Assembly (NCBI RefSeq): GCF_007018905.1
Contig: NZ_CP041402.1
Coordinates: 4,328,001 to 4,392,000 of the forward strand
Reading direction: 5' to 3'
Length of the DNA: 64,000 nt
DNA from: Tardiphaga sp. vice304
Lineage (GTDB): Bacteria > Pseudomonadota > Alphaproteobacteria > Rhizobiales > Xanthobacteraceae
Below the pieces are notes generated by a model. The model was not told where the DNA came from. It saw only the letters and a program-made list of their open reading frames with translations, and ran no database searches. How positions within the stretch are numbered: position 1 is the first letter of the stretch; the number at the start of each line of letters is the position of its first letter. This document shows positions 38,254 to 47,166 of this stretch, piece by piece. Made by a program: the position numbers and the translations under genes.

Positions 38254-39084
38254 TCAGCCGAGCAACTGCGTGAACCGCGCGGCTGACGCCTTCAGCTCGC
38301 GCACGATGTTGCCTGATGGCGATACATCCAACGAACCGGTCGACCCCACCGCCGCCAGACAGGCGACGAGATCGTGCTGGTGATCCAGCACCGGGACTGC
38401 GATCGCATCGAGTCCCGCGATCAGATCGCCGCTGACCAGGCTGAAACCCTTGCGGCGAATGTCCTCGACAAGCGCCGCAAGCTTTGCCTTTGCCAGCTTG
38501 CGCGACTGGAGGTTCGGTTGCGGCATCACCGATTGCACCGCGCACTCAAGGGTTGCGGACGGCAGATAGCTCGCGCAGATCAGCCCGAACGCAGATGTAT
38601 GAAGCGGCAGAATAGAGCCGGGACGGATCACCACCGAGATCGGCCGGACAATGTCGAACCATTCGATCACCATCGGTCCCTGCGGCGTCCACACCCCCAT
38701 GAAGACGGTTTCGCGGAGATCGTCCCTGAGCTTACTGAGCAGCGGGGTTCCAATCCTGACAATATCAAGTCGGTTCATAGCGACTCGACCGATCAGGCGC
38801 GCCGCGCCACCGAAATCGTAGCGTCCGTCGGCGGCACTTTGCTCGACGAAGCCTTCGCGGATCAGACTGACGAGATAGCGATGAGCTTTGGCCGGCACCA
38901 AGCCCGCAGCGGCCGCGAGCGCGCTTAGCGTCTGAGGGCCGTCCAGCTTGGCCAGAGTCTTCAGCAAATTGCCGGCGACCTCGACGGATTGCACACCGAT
39001 CTGCTCGATGCGCGGCGCGGCGCCACCGATGTCGGCATCATCGTCGTGAACCGGTCGAGCTTTGCCTGGTTGGCGTACGGTCAT
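38254..39084 (-). CDS. IclR-family transcriptional regulator within an ABC operon
   Basis: Predicted 276-aa regulator. The helix-turn-helix (LSALAAAAGLVPAKAHRYLV) follows a 30-residue N-terminal extension, then the effector domain VVIRPGSILPLHTSAFG and GLDAIAVPVLDHQHD. Its ATG at 39084 overlaps the permease stop by 4 bases, so it is co-translated with the transporter rather than having its own promoter. This suggests feedback control of the whole cluster, perhaps at the dyad at 42418-42438. Confidence 0.87.
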   Translation of the reverse strand: MTVRQPGKARPVHDDDADIGGAAPRIEQIGVQSVEVAGNLLKTLAKLDGPQTLSALAAAAGLVPAKAHRYLVSLIREGFVEQSAADGRYDFGGAARLIGRVAMNRLDIVRIGTPLLSKLRDDLRETVFMGVWTPQGPMVIEWFDIVRPISVVIRPGSILPLHTSAFGLICASYLPSATLECAVQSVMPQPNLQSRKLAKAKLAALVEDIRRKGFSLVSGDLIAGLDAIAVPVLDHQHDLVACLAAVGSTGSLDVSPSGNIVRELKASAARFTQLLG

Positions 39085-39881
39085 GCCTGAACATTCCTTG
39101 GAGGCCAGCGCTGCAGAATCGCGGCCTGCGCGATCGAGAAGGCGTTGTTGAGAACGAAGCCAAACAAACCGACCAGCACCAGTAAGCCGTAGACTTGGCC
39201 GGATTGGAAATTGCGTTGCGCAGCGATCATCAACGCACCGATGCCTTCGATCGAAGTCAGTATCTCCACCAGCAGCGTAAGTACGATAGTGAGCGGCAGC
39301 GCGATCCTGATGCCAAGCAGTATCGCCGGGATCACGGATGGAATCACGATCAGCCGGACCCGTTCGAGCAGCGAAAGTCTGAACGATGTCGAGACATCCA
39401 GAAGAATCGGATGAATGTGCTGCACAGCCGACGATGTGTTGAGCAGGATTGGCCACATTGCCGAAACGGCAACAATAGTCAGCTTCATCCGCTCGTCGTA
39501 ACCGAGAAACAGAATTGCCAGTGGCACAATCGCAGGCGGCGGCATTGCGCGGCAGAATTCCAGCAAGGGGCCGAGCGCTCTGCTGATGCGCGGCGATATT
39601 CCGATAACTACACCGATTGTGGCGCCTGCGACGATCGACAGCGCGAGACCGACAACAATGGTCTCGATGGTGGCTATACTGGCGCCGAGCAGCTTTCCGC
39701 CAGAGGCGATTTGCACCATCCCTTTCCACCAGGCCGAGGGCGGCGGAAAATACGGAGAGTTACCGGTCTGCAATAATTGCCAGGCGACGAGGCCGACGAT
39801 CAGTGGCAGAAGTCCGCGCGGCGACGGCAACTCTGAAACCAGACGGCAGAGCGCGGCAAATCTCAACCTCGGCCCGGTCAT
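39081..39881 (-). CDS. NitT/TauT-type ABC transporter permease (second)
   Basis: Predicted 266-aa inner-membrane protein with about six hydrophobic segments. The family pattern CRAMPPPAIVPLAILFLGYDE (EAA-loop precursor) and the LTLLVEILTSIEGIGALMI cytoplasmic loop are clear. It overlaps the first permease gene by 4 bases and the IclR gene by 4. Two distinct permeases imply a heterodimeric pore, unlike the usual homodimer of this class. Confidence 0.88.
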   Translation of the reverse strand: MTGPRLRFAALCRLVSELPSPRGLLPLIVGLVAWQLLQTGNSPYFPPPSAWWKGMVQIASGGKLLGASIATIETIVVGLALSIVAGATIGVVIGISPRISRALGPLLEFCRAMPPPAIVPLAILFLGYDERMKLTIVAVSAMWPILLNTSSAVQHIHPILLDVSTSFRLSLLERVRLIVIPSVIPAILLGIRIALPLTIVLTLLVEILTSIEGIGALMIAAQRNFQSGQVYGLLVLVGLFGFVLNNAFSIAQAAILQRWPPRNVQA

Positions 39882-40657
39882 GCGGCCGGCCTCGGCGCCA
39901 TCGCAGGCCAGAGTAATCTGGCGAGCCCCAACACGCCGGCGTTTAGCACAAGACCCAGCACGCCTACCACCGCTATGTAGGCGAACATTGATTCCGGGTG
40001 CAGCGCCTGCTGTTCGCGCACAATTCCATAGCCTAGTCCCTCGGGATTGCCGACGATCTCCGCGACGATCGCCATAACTAAGGCAAGTCCGAGACTGATC
40101 CGGCCCCCGGTCACGATCGACGGCATCGCCGCCGGTAGCAGCAAATAGCGCACGATCTCCAAGGAATTCATCCGAAAAGTCCGGCCGACGTCGGTCAGCC
40201 GCAGGTGCACATTGGCAATGCCGCCCATCGTGTTGATCATCACCGGCCAGACGGTCGGTAGAACCATCACGACGAGTTCAGTCTGCAACGAAAATCCGAA
40301 CAGCAACAGTCCCAGCGGCGCAAACGCAATGCCCGGCATCGGGCGCAATACTTCAATGCTAGCAAGGCCGTAGCGTCGCGCCAAGGGTGAAAAGCCGAGC
40401 AACAGCCCCAGCGACACCCCGATGATCATTGCTACGCTCCAGCCGATCGCGATCGACAGCAGGGTATGCAGCAGGTCGTGCAGCAAGATGCCGTCCTTGG
40501 CCAGCGCAATAGCGCCGGCGAAGATCGCGGACGGCGCCGGAAAGAATTCGAAAGCGATGGCGCCCAACCGGACCGATGCCTCCCACACTGCGACAATCAG
40601 CGCGAAGACTGCAAGCCCGGGCCAGTTGATGCGAAGCAGGACCGAGCGACTAACCAT
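39878..40657 (-). CDS. NitT/TauT-type ABC transporter permease (first)
   Basis: Predicted 259-aa inner-membrane protein. Motifs VLRPMPGIAFAPLGLLLFG and IVAEIVGNPEGLGYGIV define the SsuC/TauC class. It starts within the end of the ATPase gene (8-base overlap). Together with the second permease, ATPase and binding protein it makes a complete importer for an anion such as a sulfonate, nitrate-like, or aromatic acid; the ligand is not deducible. Confidence 0.88.
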   Translation of the reverse strand: MVSRSVLLRINWPGLAVFALIVAVWEASVRLGAIAFEFFPAPSAIFAGAIALAKDGILLHDLLHTLLSIAIGWSVAMIIGVSLGLLLGFSPLARRYGLASIEVLRPMPGIAFAPLGLLLFGFSLQTELVVMVLPTVWPVMINTMGGIANVHLRLTDVGRTFRMNSLEIVRYLLLPAAMPSIVTGGRISLGLALVMAIVAEIVGNPEGLGYGIVREQQALHPESMFAYIAVVGVLGLVLNAGVLGLARLLWPAMAPRPAA

Positions 40658-41417
40658 GGCCGATCGCTTCGTGCAGATCGTAACGATGGGCCAGGAATTG
40701 CGGCAACTGCCGGGTCAGCACCTGGTTACGCGGGCCCGGAAGATCGATGGTGACTACCTGCCCGATGCGACCGGGGCTGCCGTTCAGAACCGCGACCCGG
40801 TCACCAAGATAGACTGCCTCCTCGATATCGTGGGTAATAAAGACGAAACTGGTGCGGGTTTGATCGCGCACCCGCAGCAACTCGTCCTGCAATCCAGCCT
40901 TGGTCATCGCGTCCAGGGCCGCGAACGGCTCGTCCATCAACATCACCGCAGGGCGCAGCGCTAGCGCGCGAGCTATCTGCACACGTTGCTGCATTCCACC
41001 CGAAAGCTGCCAGGGGTAATCGCCGGCCCGCTTCGACAGGCCGACGAGATTCAACGCATCATTAACGCGATCGGCGCATTCTTGCCGCGGCATTTGCCGC
41101 TCGATGCCAAATGCGACATTGCTGGCGACCGTACGCCATTGCAGCAGCGCAGCGGCGTAGTCCTGAAACACGATCACCACACCTTCGGGCGGCCCGTTCA
41201 ACGCTTTTCCCTTGACCAGCACTTCGCCGCTAGTTGGCGGCATTAGGCCGCCGAGCATCCGTAGAAGCGTAGTCTTGCCGGTCCCAGAAGGTCCGACGAT
41301 CGATAGGAACTCGGCGTCGTGCAATTCCAGGTTGATGTCGGAGATGATAGGGCGAGGACCGGCTGTCAGCGACAGCACGACACTAGCCGATCGGCACTCG
41401 AAGACGGGCGCTGACAT
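40650..41417 (-). CDS. NitT/TauT-type ABC transporter ATPase
   Basis: Predicted 255-aa ABC ATPase. Walker A GPSGTGKTT at residues 42-50, Q-loop FQDYAAALLQWRTV, signature LSGGMQQR, Walker B VMLMDEP and switch FITHDIEEAVYLGDRV are all present. Start at ATG 41417, where CAGG is close (3 bases) but coupling with the binding-protein gene 17 bases upstream is likely. The longer open frame to 41702 is not coding. Confidence 0.9.
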   Translation of the reverse strand: MSAPVFECRSASVVLSLTAGPRPIISDINLELHDAEFLSIVGPSGTGKTTLLRMLGGLMPPTSGEVLVKGKALNGPPEGVVIVFQDYAAALLQWRTVASNVAFGIERQMPRQECADRVNDALNLVGLSKRAGDYPWQLSGGMQQRVQIARALALRPAVMLMDEPFAALDAMTKAGLQDELLRVRDQTRTSFVFITHDIEEAVYLGDRVAVLNGSPGRIGQVVTIDLPGPRNQVLTRQLPQFLAHRYDLHEAIGHG

Positions 41418-41434
41418 GAGCCTGATCGTACTCG

Positions 41435-42403
41435 CTATGGCGCCACCACTAGCTTGGCGGGATCGACCGGGGTCGGAAGCTGGCCGATCTCGCGCATCAC
41501 GTCGGCCCAGACCCCTATGTCCTTGGCCGTAATGGCGGTGCGATAGGCCGGGAACGGCGTCGCCTGGACGACCGGCTCGGGCAGCTTGGTGTACTGCGCG
41601 ACGATCTTGCGGGCTTCTTCGGGATTCGCCTTGATGAAGGCGATGGCCTCGTCCAGCGACGCCTTCCACGCTGAGACCGTCGGCCGATGCGACCGCGCCC
41701 ACTCGCCGGAGGAAATCCAGAAAGGGAATAGCACTTCCTTTCCGGCGCTCAACAACGGGGCGGTCAGCGCGACATTGCCGGCGTTGCGCAATGCGCCGAC
41801 GAAAGGTTCCACCGCCTCGACGGCATCTACCCGCTTGGCCTTGAGCTGATCACCCATATTTGGGAAAGGCACTTCCACGGCGCGAACGCTGGCCGGATCG
41901 ACGCCGTTCTTCTTCAGCCAGTACAGCACGGACACGTGGATCACACCACCGATTGTGGGCGTGGCAATCAGCTTGCCGGTAAGATCTTTAGCCGACGTGA
42001 TCCCGGAATCCTTGGCGACCATCAGCTGCGTGGATGGATTGTCCTCCGTCTCGAACACCGACGCCGCGACGGCAACGACATCGAGTCCGCTAGCCACAGC
42101 TTTGAGCAGGTCGGGCGCCGTGCTCGGCGCAAAATCGAATTGCCTGCCGAGGGTCCCCGGCAGCACCGATAGGTTCTGAGCCACGCTTAGGGTGACATCT
42201 AATCCGTGATTAGCAAAGAACCCCTTTTCCTTCGCCACCCAGGCAGGCAGCCAAGTGATGACGGGGATATAGGCAGCCTTGACGACGACAGGCGCAGGAT
42301 TAGCCAAGGTCTGAGCTTGCAGCGATCCGGCGGCGAACGCCGCAAGGCAGAGGCCGGACATAACCGAAGCGAAAGCCCATCGACGCGGGGAACGGACCAT
42401 CAT
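41435..42403 (-). CDS. NitT/TauT-type periplasmic binding protein
   Basis: Predicted 322-aa type II periplasmic binding protein; start at 42403 follows GGGAGGAG, with a second ATG at 42400. Signal peptide residues 1-30 (ending SLQAQ). Motifs: YIPVITWLPAWVAKEKGFFA, FAPSTAPDLLKAVASGLDV and FPNMGDQLKAKRVDAVEAVE. It heads the minus-strand cluster, and is divergent from two metallo-beta-lactamase genes; another binding protein of related fold lies beyond those at 44093. Confidence 0.9.
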   Translation of the reverse strand: MMVRSPRRWAFASVMSGLCLAAFAAGSLQAQTLANPAPVVVKAAYIPVITWLPAWVAKEKGFFANHGLDVTLSVAQNLSVLPGTLGRQFDFAPSTAPDLLKAVASGLDVVAVAASVFETEDNPSTQLMVAKDSGITSAKDLTGKLIATPTIGGVIHVSVLYWLKKNGVDPASVRAVEVPFPNMGDQLKAKRVDAVEAVEPFVGALRNAGNVALTAPLLSAGKEVLFPFWISSGEWARSHRPTVSAWKASLDEAIAFIKANPEEARKIVAQYTKLPEPVVQATPFPAYRTAITAKDIGVWADVMREIGQLPTPVDPAKLVVAP

Positions 42404-42417
42404 AACTCCTCCCATTT

Positions 42418-42438
42418 GCATAATTTGTTTTGTTATGC
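42418..42438. promoter_or_regulatory. interrupted dyad between divergent transporter and hydrolase operons
   Basis: GCATAA at 42418-42423 and TTATGC at 42433-42438 are exact inverted repeats 9 bases apart (spacer TTTGTTTTG), 15 bases before the binding-protein start and 68 before the first metallo-hydrolase start. It is a candidate operator for the IclR protein encoded in the operon. Confidence 0.5.
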
Positions 42439-42505
42439 GTAATCTAGGCACAACGAAACGCCCGAAGCAAGCAACCTTTGGCCGGGCCTCGCCTAGGGAT
42501 GGACC

Positions 42506-43261
42506 GTGAAAGTAGACCTTCTCATTGCCGGTCTTCCCGCGAAAGCCGATCATTTTCTGTTCGGCATTTGCTCGCTGCTGCTGCTGCGGGGCGCCGGACG
42601 GACGATGCTGTTCGACACTGGCCCGTTTCGCGTCCGGCCGATGCTGGTAGCAGCACTCGCCTCGCATGGCCTCACCCCGCGCGACATCGACACCGTCTTC
42701 CTGACCCATTTGCATTGGGATCACGTCGAAAACATCGACCTGTTCGCGCATGCCGAGATCATCACGCCGCGGCTTGAATACGAATACGCCGTTGCGCCGC
42801 GAGTAAATGACTGGGGCACGCCGCCCTATGTGCGCGAGATGCTACATGGCATGAACATGACGCTGCTCCCGGACGAGGAACAGCAACTCTTTCCCGGTGT
42901 ACATACACTGCTGCTGCCCGGGCATTCGGTCGGGCTGCAAGGACTTGCAATCGAAAGCGGCGAGGATCGCCTGGTGCTAGCAAGCGACGCGCTGTGGTCG
43001 GCACGTGACGCCACGCGTGGCGTACCGGACGTCGCGTTCTTCGATCCAGCCAAGGCACAGCGTAGCCTGGACCGGGCCCTGGCGGCGGGCAACGTCTTCT
43101 ATCCTGGCCATGATCGCGCCTTCCGGTTTGAAAACCAGCAGGTCACGTATCTGAGCCAGTACAACTACGCGCTCAGCTTTGCCTTCCAACCGCACGGCCA
43201 AGACTTTGACATCGCAATTTCCACCGAAAGGCACTGCAGCGGCTTGGGAGGCGCAATATGA
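42506..43261 (+). CDS. metallo-beta-lactamase-fold hydrolase
   Basis: Predicted 251-aa MBL-fold protein of the quorum-quenching-lactonase-like group. The zinc motif THLHWDHVEN (His68, His70, Asp72, His73), then LPGHSVGLQG, SDALW and YPGHDRAFRF give a full dinuclear site. Its last bases overlap the next gene (ATGA). Hydrolysis of a lactone, thioester or cyclic amide is likely; partner genes suggest a catabolic rather than signalling role. Confidence 0.87.
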   Translation: MKVDLLIAGLPAKADHFLFGICSLLLLRGAGRTMLFDTGPFRVRPMLVAALASHGLTPRDIDTVFLTHLHWDHVENIDLFAHAEIITPRLEYEYAVAPRVNDWGTPPYVREMLHGMNMTLLPDEEQQLFPGVHTLLLPGHSVGLQGLAIESGEDRLVLASDALWSARDATRGVPDVAFFDPAKAQRSLDRALAAGNVFYPGHDRAFRFENQQVTYLSQYNYALSFAFQPHGQDFDIAISTERHCSGLGGAI

Positions 43262-44004
43262 ATATGGCCACCTCCATCACCTCGCTATTTACAGGCATCC
43301 CGGCCTCGGCGGATAAGTTTCTCACAGGAATTTCCAGTGTTTTGCTGGTGCAGACCGCGGGACGCGTGATCCTGTTTGATACTGGTCCTTACGCCTATCG
43401 GCCGATCCTGCAGAACCGGCTGAAGCGGCTCGGGATTGCGCCGGAAATGATTGACACGGTGGTGCTGTCACATGTGCACTGGGACCATGCTGCCAATGCC
43501 GACCTTTTTCCTGCGGCGTCCATCGTCATCCACGCACGCGAACTGGCTTATGCCGACACGCCGCAAGAGCACGACTCTAGCACGCCGGCCTATATCGGCC
43601 GGGCGTTGCACAAACTGCGGCTGACTCCGGTCACCGGTGATACCGTGATTACAGACGGCGTGCACGTCGTCGACCTGCCAGGTCACACGCCGGGTTCAAT
43701 CGGCCTCATGGTTGGTGATACCCTGCTCGCCGGCGACGCTGTTGGCTGCGCCAGAGAGCTTGTCGGTCGCCCGGTGGACGCCGCAGCCCAAGGCGTTGCA
43801 GCCGAAAGCCTGCAGCGAGCAGCAGCAATGGCCGATACGATCTACCCTGGGCACGATCGCCCTTTCCGCCTTCGCCCTGATTTTTCCTACCTAGAGGACT
43901 ACTCCCTGCGCATCAGGTTCTTCGTAGATCCGAATGGCCCTGATGAGGAAATCCGTGTCGGATCGTTCGCGGCCCGGTCCTTTGCGAACTGGCCGATCGA
44001 CTGA
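43258..44004 (+). CDS. metallo-beta-lactamase-fold hydrolase, paralogue
   Basis: Predicted 248-aa MBL-fold protein, clearly related to the preceding gene product (both start with a SLFTGIPASADKFLTGI-type or LLIAGLPAKADHFLFGI-type N-terminus and share LFDTGP). Zinc motif SHVHWDHAAN (His72, His74, Asp76, His77), LPGHTPGSIG, AGDAV and YPGHDRPFRL are intact. The 4-base overlap suggests the two proteins are made together and might form a heterodimer. Confidence 0.87.
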   Translation: MNMATSITSLFTGIPASADKFLTGISSVLLVQTAGRVILFDTGPYAYRPILQNRLKRLGIAPEMIDTVVLSHVHWDHAANADLFPAASIVIHARELAYADTPQEHDSSTPAYIGRALHKLRLTPVTGDTVITDGVHVVDLPGHTPGSIGLMVGDTLLAGDAVGCARELVGRPVDAAAQGVAAESLQRAAAMADTIYPGHDRPFRLRPDFSYLEDYSLRIRFFVDPNGPDEEIRVGSFAARSFANWPID

Positions 44005-44092
44005 TGGCCATCTGGCGGTCGGTCAGCCGCCGCGAGGCTGACCGGTCAATCGCTGGTTCAGAAATGCCTACAAAATGATTTGGGAGCTAACG

Positions 44093-45076
44093 ATGCGAAC
44101 TTTTCTGTTGCTGGCATTTGTTTTGTTCTGCGGCCCGGCGATCGCGCAACCAGCGCACCTCAAACTGATCATCTTTCCCGGCGGCCTCAGCTGGCCGATC
44201 TTTGTCGCCCAGGACAAAGGCTTCTTCGCCAGGGAAGGACTCGAGGTCAAGGTCACCGAAACGCCCGGCTCGGTATTTCAGATCAAGGGCATCATGGCCG
44301 GCGATTTCGACATCGCCATGACACCGTTCGACAACATCGTCGCGTATCAGGAGGGACAGGGGGAAACCAGTTTCGACGTCCCGCCAGACTTGTTCGTGTT
44401 CATGGGAGGGATTTCCAGCACACTGCGCCTGATCGTTCAGCCCGGCATCGCCACGTTCGCCGACCTGAGGGACAAAACGCTCGGCGTCGACGCCCTTTCC
44501 ACCGGCTATACGCTGCTGATGTACCGGCTGCTGGAGCAGAACGGTCTCCCGCCGGGAAGCTACAAGCTGGAACGTCTCGGCGGCACCGCGTCGCGCGTCA
44601 AGGCGCTGACGGAAGGCCGGATCGCAGCGACGATGGTCAGTTCCCCGCAGGAAATCCTCCCCGAGCAGAACGGATTTCGGCGACTGGGCGATATCCAGTC
44701 GATGCTGGGCCGCTATCAGGCTCTCTCGGGTGCGGCGCGACGATCTTGGGCGGCGAGCCATCCCAACCAATTACAAAGCTTCATTCGTGCATATGTCGCC
44801 GCCGGCGAGTGGCTTACGGACGACCAAAACCGCGCCGAGGCGGCGACCATTTACGCTCGCTACATTCCCAATACGCCGGATGCGTTGATTGCGAAGGCAC
44901 GCGAGGCCATGCTGTCCGAGACCGAAGGTTTCCAGCCGCGGGCTAAATTCGATCCGGCAGGCGCACAGACCGCTCTGGCGGTGCGCAAGCAGTACGGGGT
45001 ACCCAAGAAGGACTTGCCGGACTGGCGAACATACGTCGACGAAACCTTCTACGACGAGGCACTCAAAGCAAAGTAG
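44093..45076 (+). CDS. NitT/TauT-type periplasmic binding protein
   Basis: Predicted 327-aa binding protein; start at ATG 44093 after GGGAGC. Signal peptide residues 1-19 (ending AIAQ). Motifs: FPGGLSWPIFVAQDKGFFAR, GDFDIAMTPFDNIVAYQEG and ALSTGYTLLMYRLLEQNG. It follows the two MBL genes by 88 bases and has no permease of its own nearby, so it may share the divergent importer. Confidence 0.87.
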   Translation: MRTFLLLAFVLFCGPAIAQPAHLKLIIFPGGLSWPIFVAQDKGFFAREGLEVKVTETPGSVFQIKGIMAGDFDIAMTPFDNIVAYQEGQGETSFDVPPDLFVFMGGISSTLRLIVQPGIATFADLRDKTLGVDALSTGYTLLMYRLLEQNGLPPGSYKLERLGGTASRVKALTEGRIAATMVSSPQEILPEQNGFRRLGDIQSMLGRYQALSGAARRSWAASHPNQLQSFIRAYVAAGEWLTDDQNRAEAATIYARYIPNTPDALIAKAREAMLSETEGFQPRAKFDPAGAQTALAVRKQYGVPKKDLPDWRTYVDETFYDEALKAK

Positions 45077-45239
45077 CAGCGCGCGCCCGCTTGGGCCGCC
45101 ACGGCTTTAATGACCGAGGCGTCTCTTGGCAGCGGAAAGAAAGCTCAGATCGACGTAATGCGCCACAACGACTTTCTGCCGGTGGTCCAAAGTTCGGTCT
45201 CAGAGCAACTGGTTATCGCGTCTGCCCGACGCACGGCTC

Positions 45240-45543
45240 TCGGGGTGGTGCGCCGAAGAGCAAGGCTAACAGCAAACTCTGCTCGGCTTCCGGCACGATC
45301 AACATCACGGGGTCGGCTGGGCTCACCACGCCGCCAACAGTGTGGACGCTGAAGTTGATCGACGACGCCGTTTTGCGGAGCGCGTATATCTACCCGTTTG
45401 AGCTGATCCTCCGCCGTTACCTTGCGCTCGATGAATTCTCCGATCTTGCCGTCGATCTCGCGCAGTTCCTTGGCAACCTCGCTGCTCAGATCCTGGTCGA
45501 TCTGAATAATCTGCTGCTCGATTTCGGAAGTTTTGCCGCGCAA
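45240..45543 (-). pseudogene. HlyD-type secretion adaptor fragment, frameshifted
   Basis: Minus-strand frame with SEIEQQIIQIDQDLSSEVAK and ERKVTAEDQLKRVDIRAPQNG, the coiled-coil end and lipoyl-like region of type I secretion membrane-fusion proteins. The match continues in another frame (VHTVGGVVSPADPVMLIVPE) from about 45355, so a frameshift is present and both ends of the gene are missing. It marks the start of a decayed stretch. Confidence 0.65.
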
Positions 45544-46225
45544 TCAGCGTTCACCAGCGAATATGTGTGCGCGCCGTCGGTCTTCCTCCGCCGCAAGCGG
45601 TCGAAAGACCGAGCTGCAGCTGGAAGCGGTCTCTCCGCCAGAGTACGCCTTGCGATCTTGTCGCAGATATTACAGGTGGCGCCCCGCTTAGCGCAGGACC
45701 CAAGCCAACCTTAGACTTCGCTGAAATAGTAGTTTTGGCGTACGGTCGACCAATAATGCCGGCGGTATTTAAAGAAAGCAAAAGCAGGCGGCTGTACGTA
45801 GTAATGAAGTTCTGTAGGTACCAAATGAGCCAAACCGCTACAAGGTTGGATGTCGCATCAACGAAACGAAGAGGAGCAATCGTGATTCTGGTCGTATCCG
45901 TGCACAAACTACTATCGATTTAGCCTTGGCTATCATGAGAGCGCAAGTGTGAGCGCCTTGTGAATATCGCGATTTCTTCACAAGTCCGCCGTTTTTGTTG
46001 GCGAGAGGGTTGTATGGACATCTCGGGGGGTCGTAGCATGCAATCCATACTCGCTCATTTTTTTTCTGATCCGATATTACTGTCTCGGGTGGGCCTGCGC
46101 TTTGTCCATTTCTGTGGCTTAGTGGTAGGGCTAGGTGCAGCAACCCTGCTTGATTTGATAATCGTTCGGTTTGCAATTACTCGGACTATATCAGAGGACT
46201 ACGTCAGAATTATCGAATTTTCGTC

Positions 46226-47166
46226 TTAGAGTCTGACTCATAATGAATTCGTTTGATTTCAGGCTTTTGCAAGCCGTCTTATAAGGACGCGAATGTGAGC
46301 GACGAACGCCCAGGCAACGGCGCTGGCGATTGTGGTCTCGAAGTCCTTTGCCAATCTGCGGCAGCGACCGAGCCATCCGAACGTTCGTTCGACGACCCAT
46401 CGGCGCGGTAGGATTTCGAAGCCCTGCTCCCTGTCGGATCGTTTTATGATTTCTATCGTCCAATTGCCGATGCGCTTCAAAGCTTGACGCAGCTTATCTC
46501 CGGCATAGCCACCATCGGCAAAAATATGGCGCAGCCACGGATAGCGATAACGTATCGAAGCAAGAACGCACGGGGCACCATCACGGTCCTGAATGCTGGC
46601 TTCGTGCACGACCAGCCCGACCAAGTTTCCTTGCGTGTCGGTGACGATGTGGCGCTTGCGGCCCTTGATTTTCTTACCTGCATCATAGCCCCGGGGGCCG
46701 CCGCTTTCCGTGGTTTTCACCGACTGGCTGTCAATCACTCCGGCCGTTGGGCTCGCCTCTCGGCCAGCCGCCTCGCGCGAGGCCATCACGAGCGTGTAGT
46801 TCAGCGACGCAAACAGTCCGCCGCGCGACCACGCGTAGAAATAGCCCTGCACCGTCGAGTAGGGCGGGAAATCCTTGGGCAACTGCCGCCATTGGCAGCC
46901 GGTCGACGCAATATACAGGATCGCATCCATCACCGTTCGCATATCTGTCGCACGCGGGCGACCGAGCGCCGAAGCAGGCGGCAGAAGCGGCTCCATCACA
47001 AACCACTCGGCATCCGTCGTATCGCTTTCATATCGCAAGCTCGCCCGCCTATAGTGTCGGCGGGTGATTTCAGTCCAGACCATCGTGCTCTCCCTCGAAT
47101 CTTCGCAAATCCGAAGGAATCACAACTGGCTGAAATCACTCAGCTTCTTTTTCAGTCAGCCTCTAA
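46226..47166 (-). mobile_element. IS5-family insertion sequence
   Basis: About 940 bp. Inverted ends TTAGAGTCTGACT (46226-46238) and AGTCAGCCTCTAA (47154-47166) match at 12 of 13 positions, and inner GATTTCAG repeats extend the symmetry. Exact borders are uncertain by 1-3 bases; TCT occurs at both junctions (46224-46226 and 47162-47164) and could be the target duplication. It carries one intact transposase gene on the minus strand. Confidence 0.85.
46259..47083 (-). CDS. IS5-family transposase
   Basis: Predicted 274-aa DDE transposase. An N-terminal DUF4096-like part (LTDAEW-type: TTDAEWFVMEPLLPPASALG, ILYIASTGCQWRQLPKDFPP) precedes the catalytic core with GVIDSQSVKTTESGGPRGYD (Asp), HIFADGGYAGDKLRQ (Asp) and WVVERTFGWLGRCRRL (Glu). 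It is full-length with no internal stop, so the element may still be active. Confidence 0.93.
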   Translation of the reverse strand: MVWTEITRRHYRRASLRYESDTTDAEWFVMEPLLPPASALGRPRATDMRTVMDAILYIASTGCQWRQLPKDFPPYSTVQGYFYAWSRGGLFASLNYTLVMASREAAGREASPTAGVIDSQSVKTTESGGPRGYDAGKKIKGRKRHIVTDTQGNLVGLVVHEASIQDRDGAPCVLASIRYRYPWLRHIFADGGYAGDKLRQALKRIGNWTIEIIKRSDREQGFEILPRRWVVERTFGWLGRCRRLAKDFETTIASAVAWAFVAHIRVLIRRLAKA

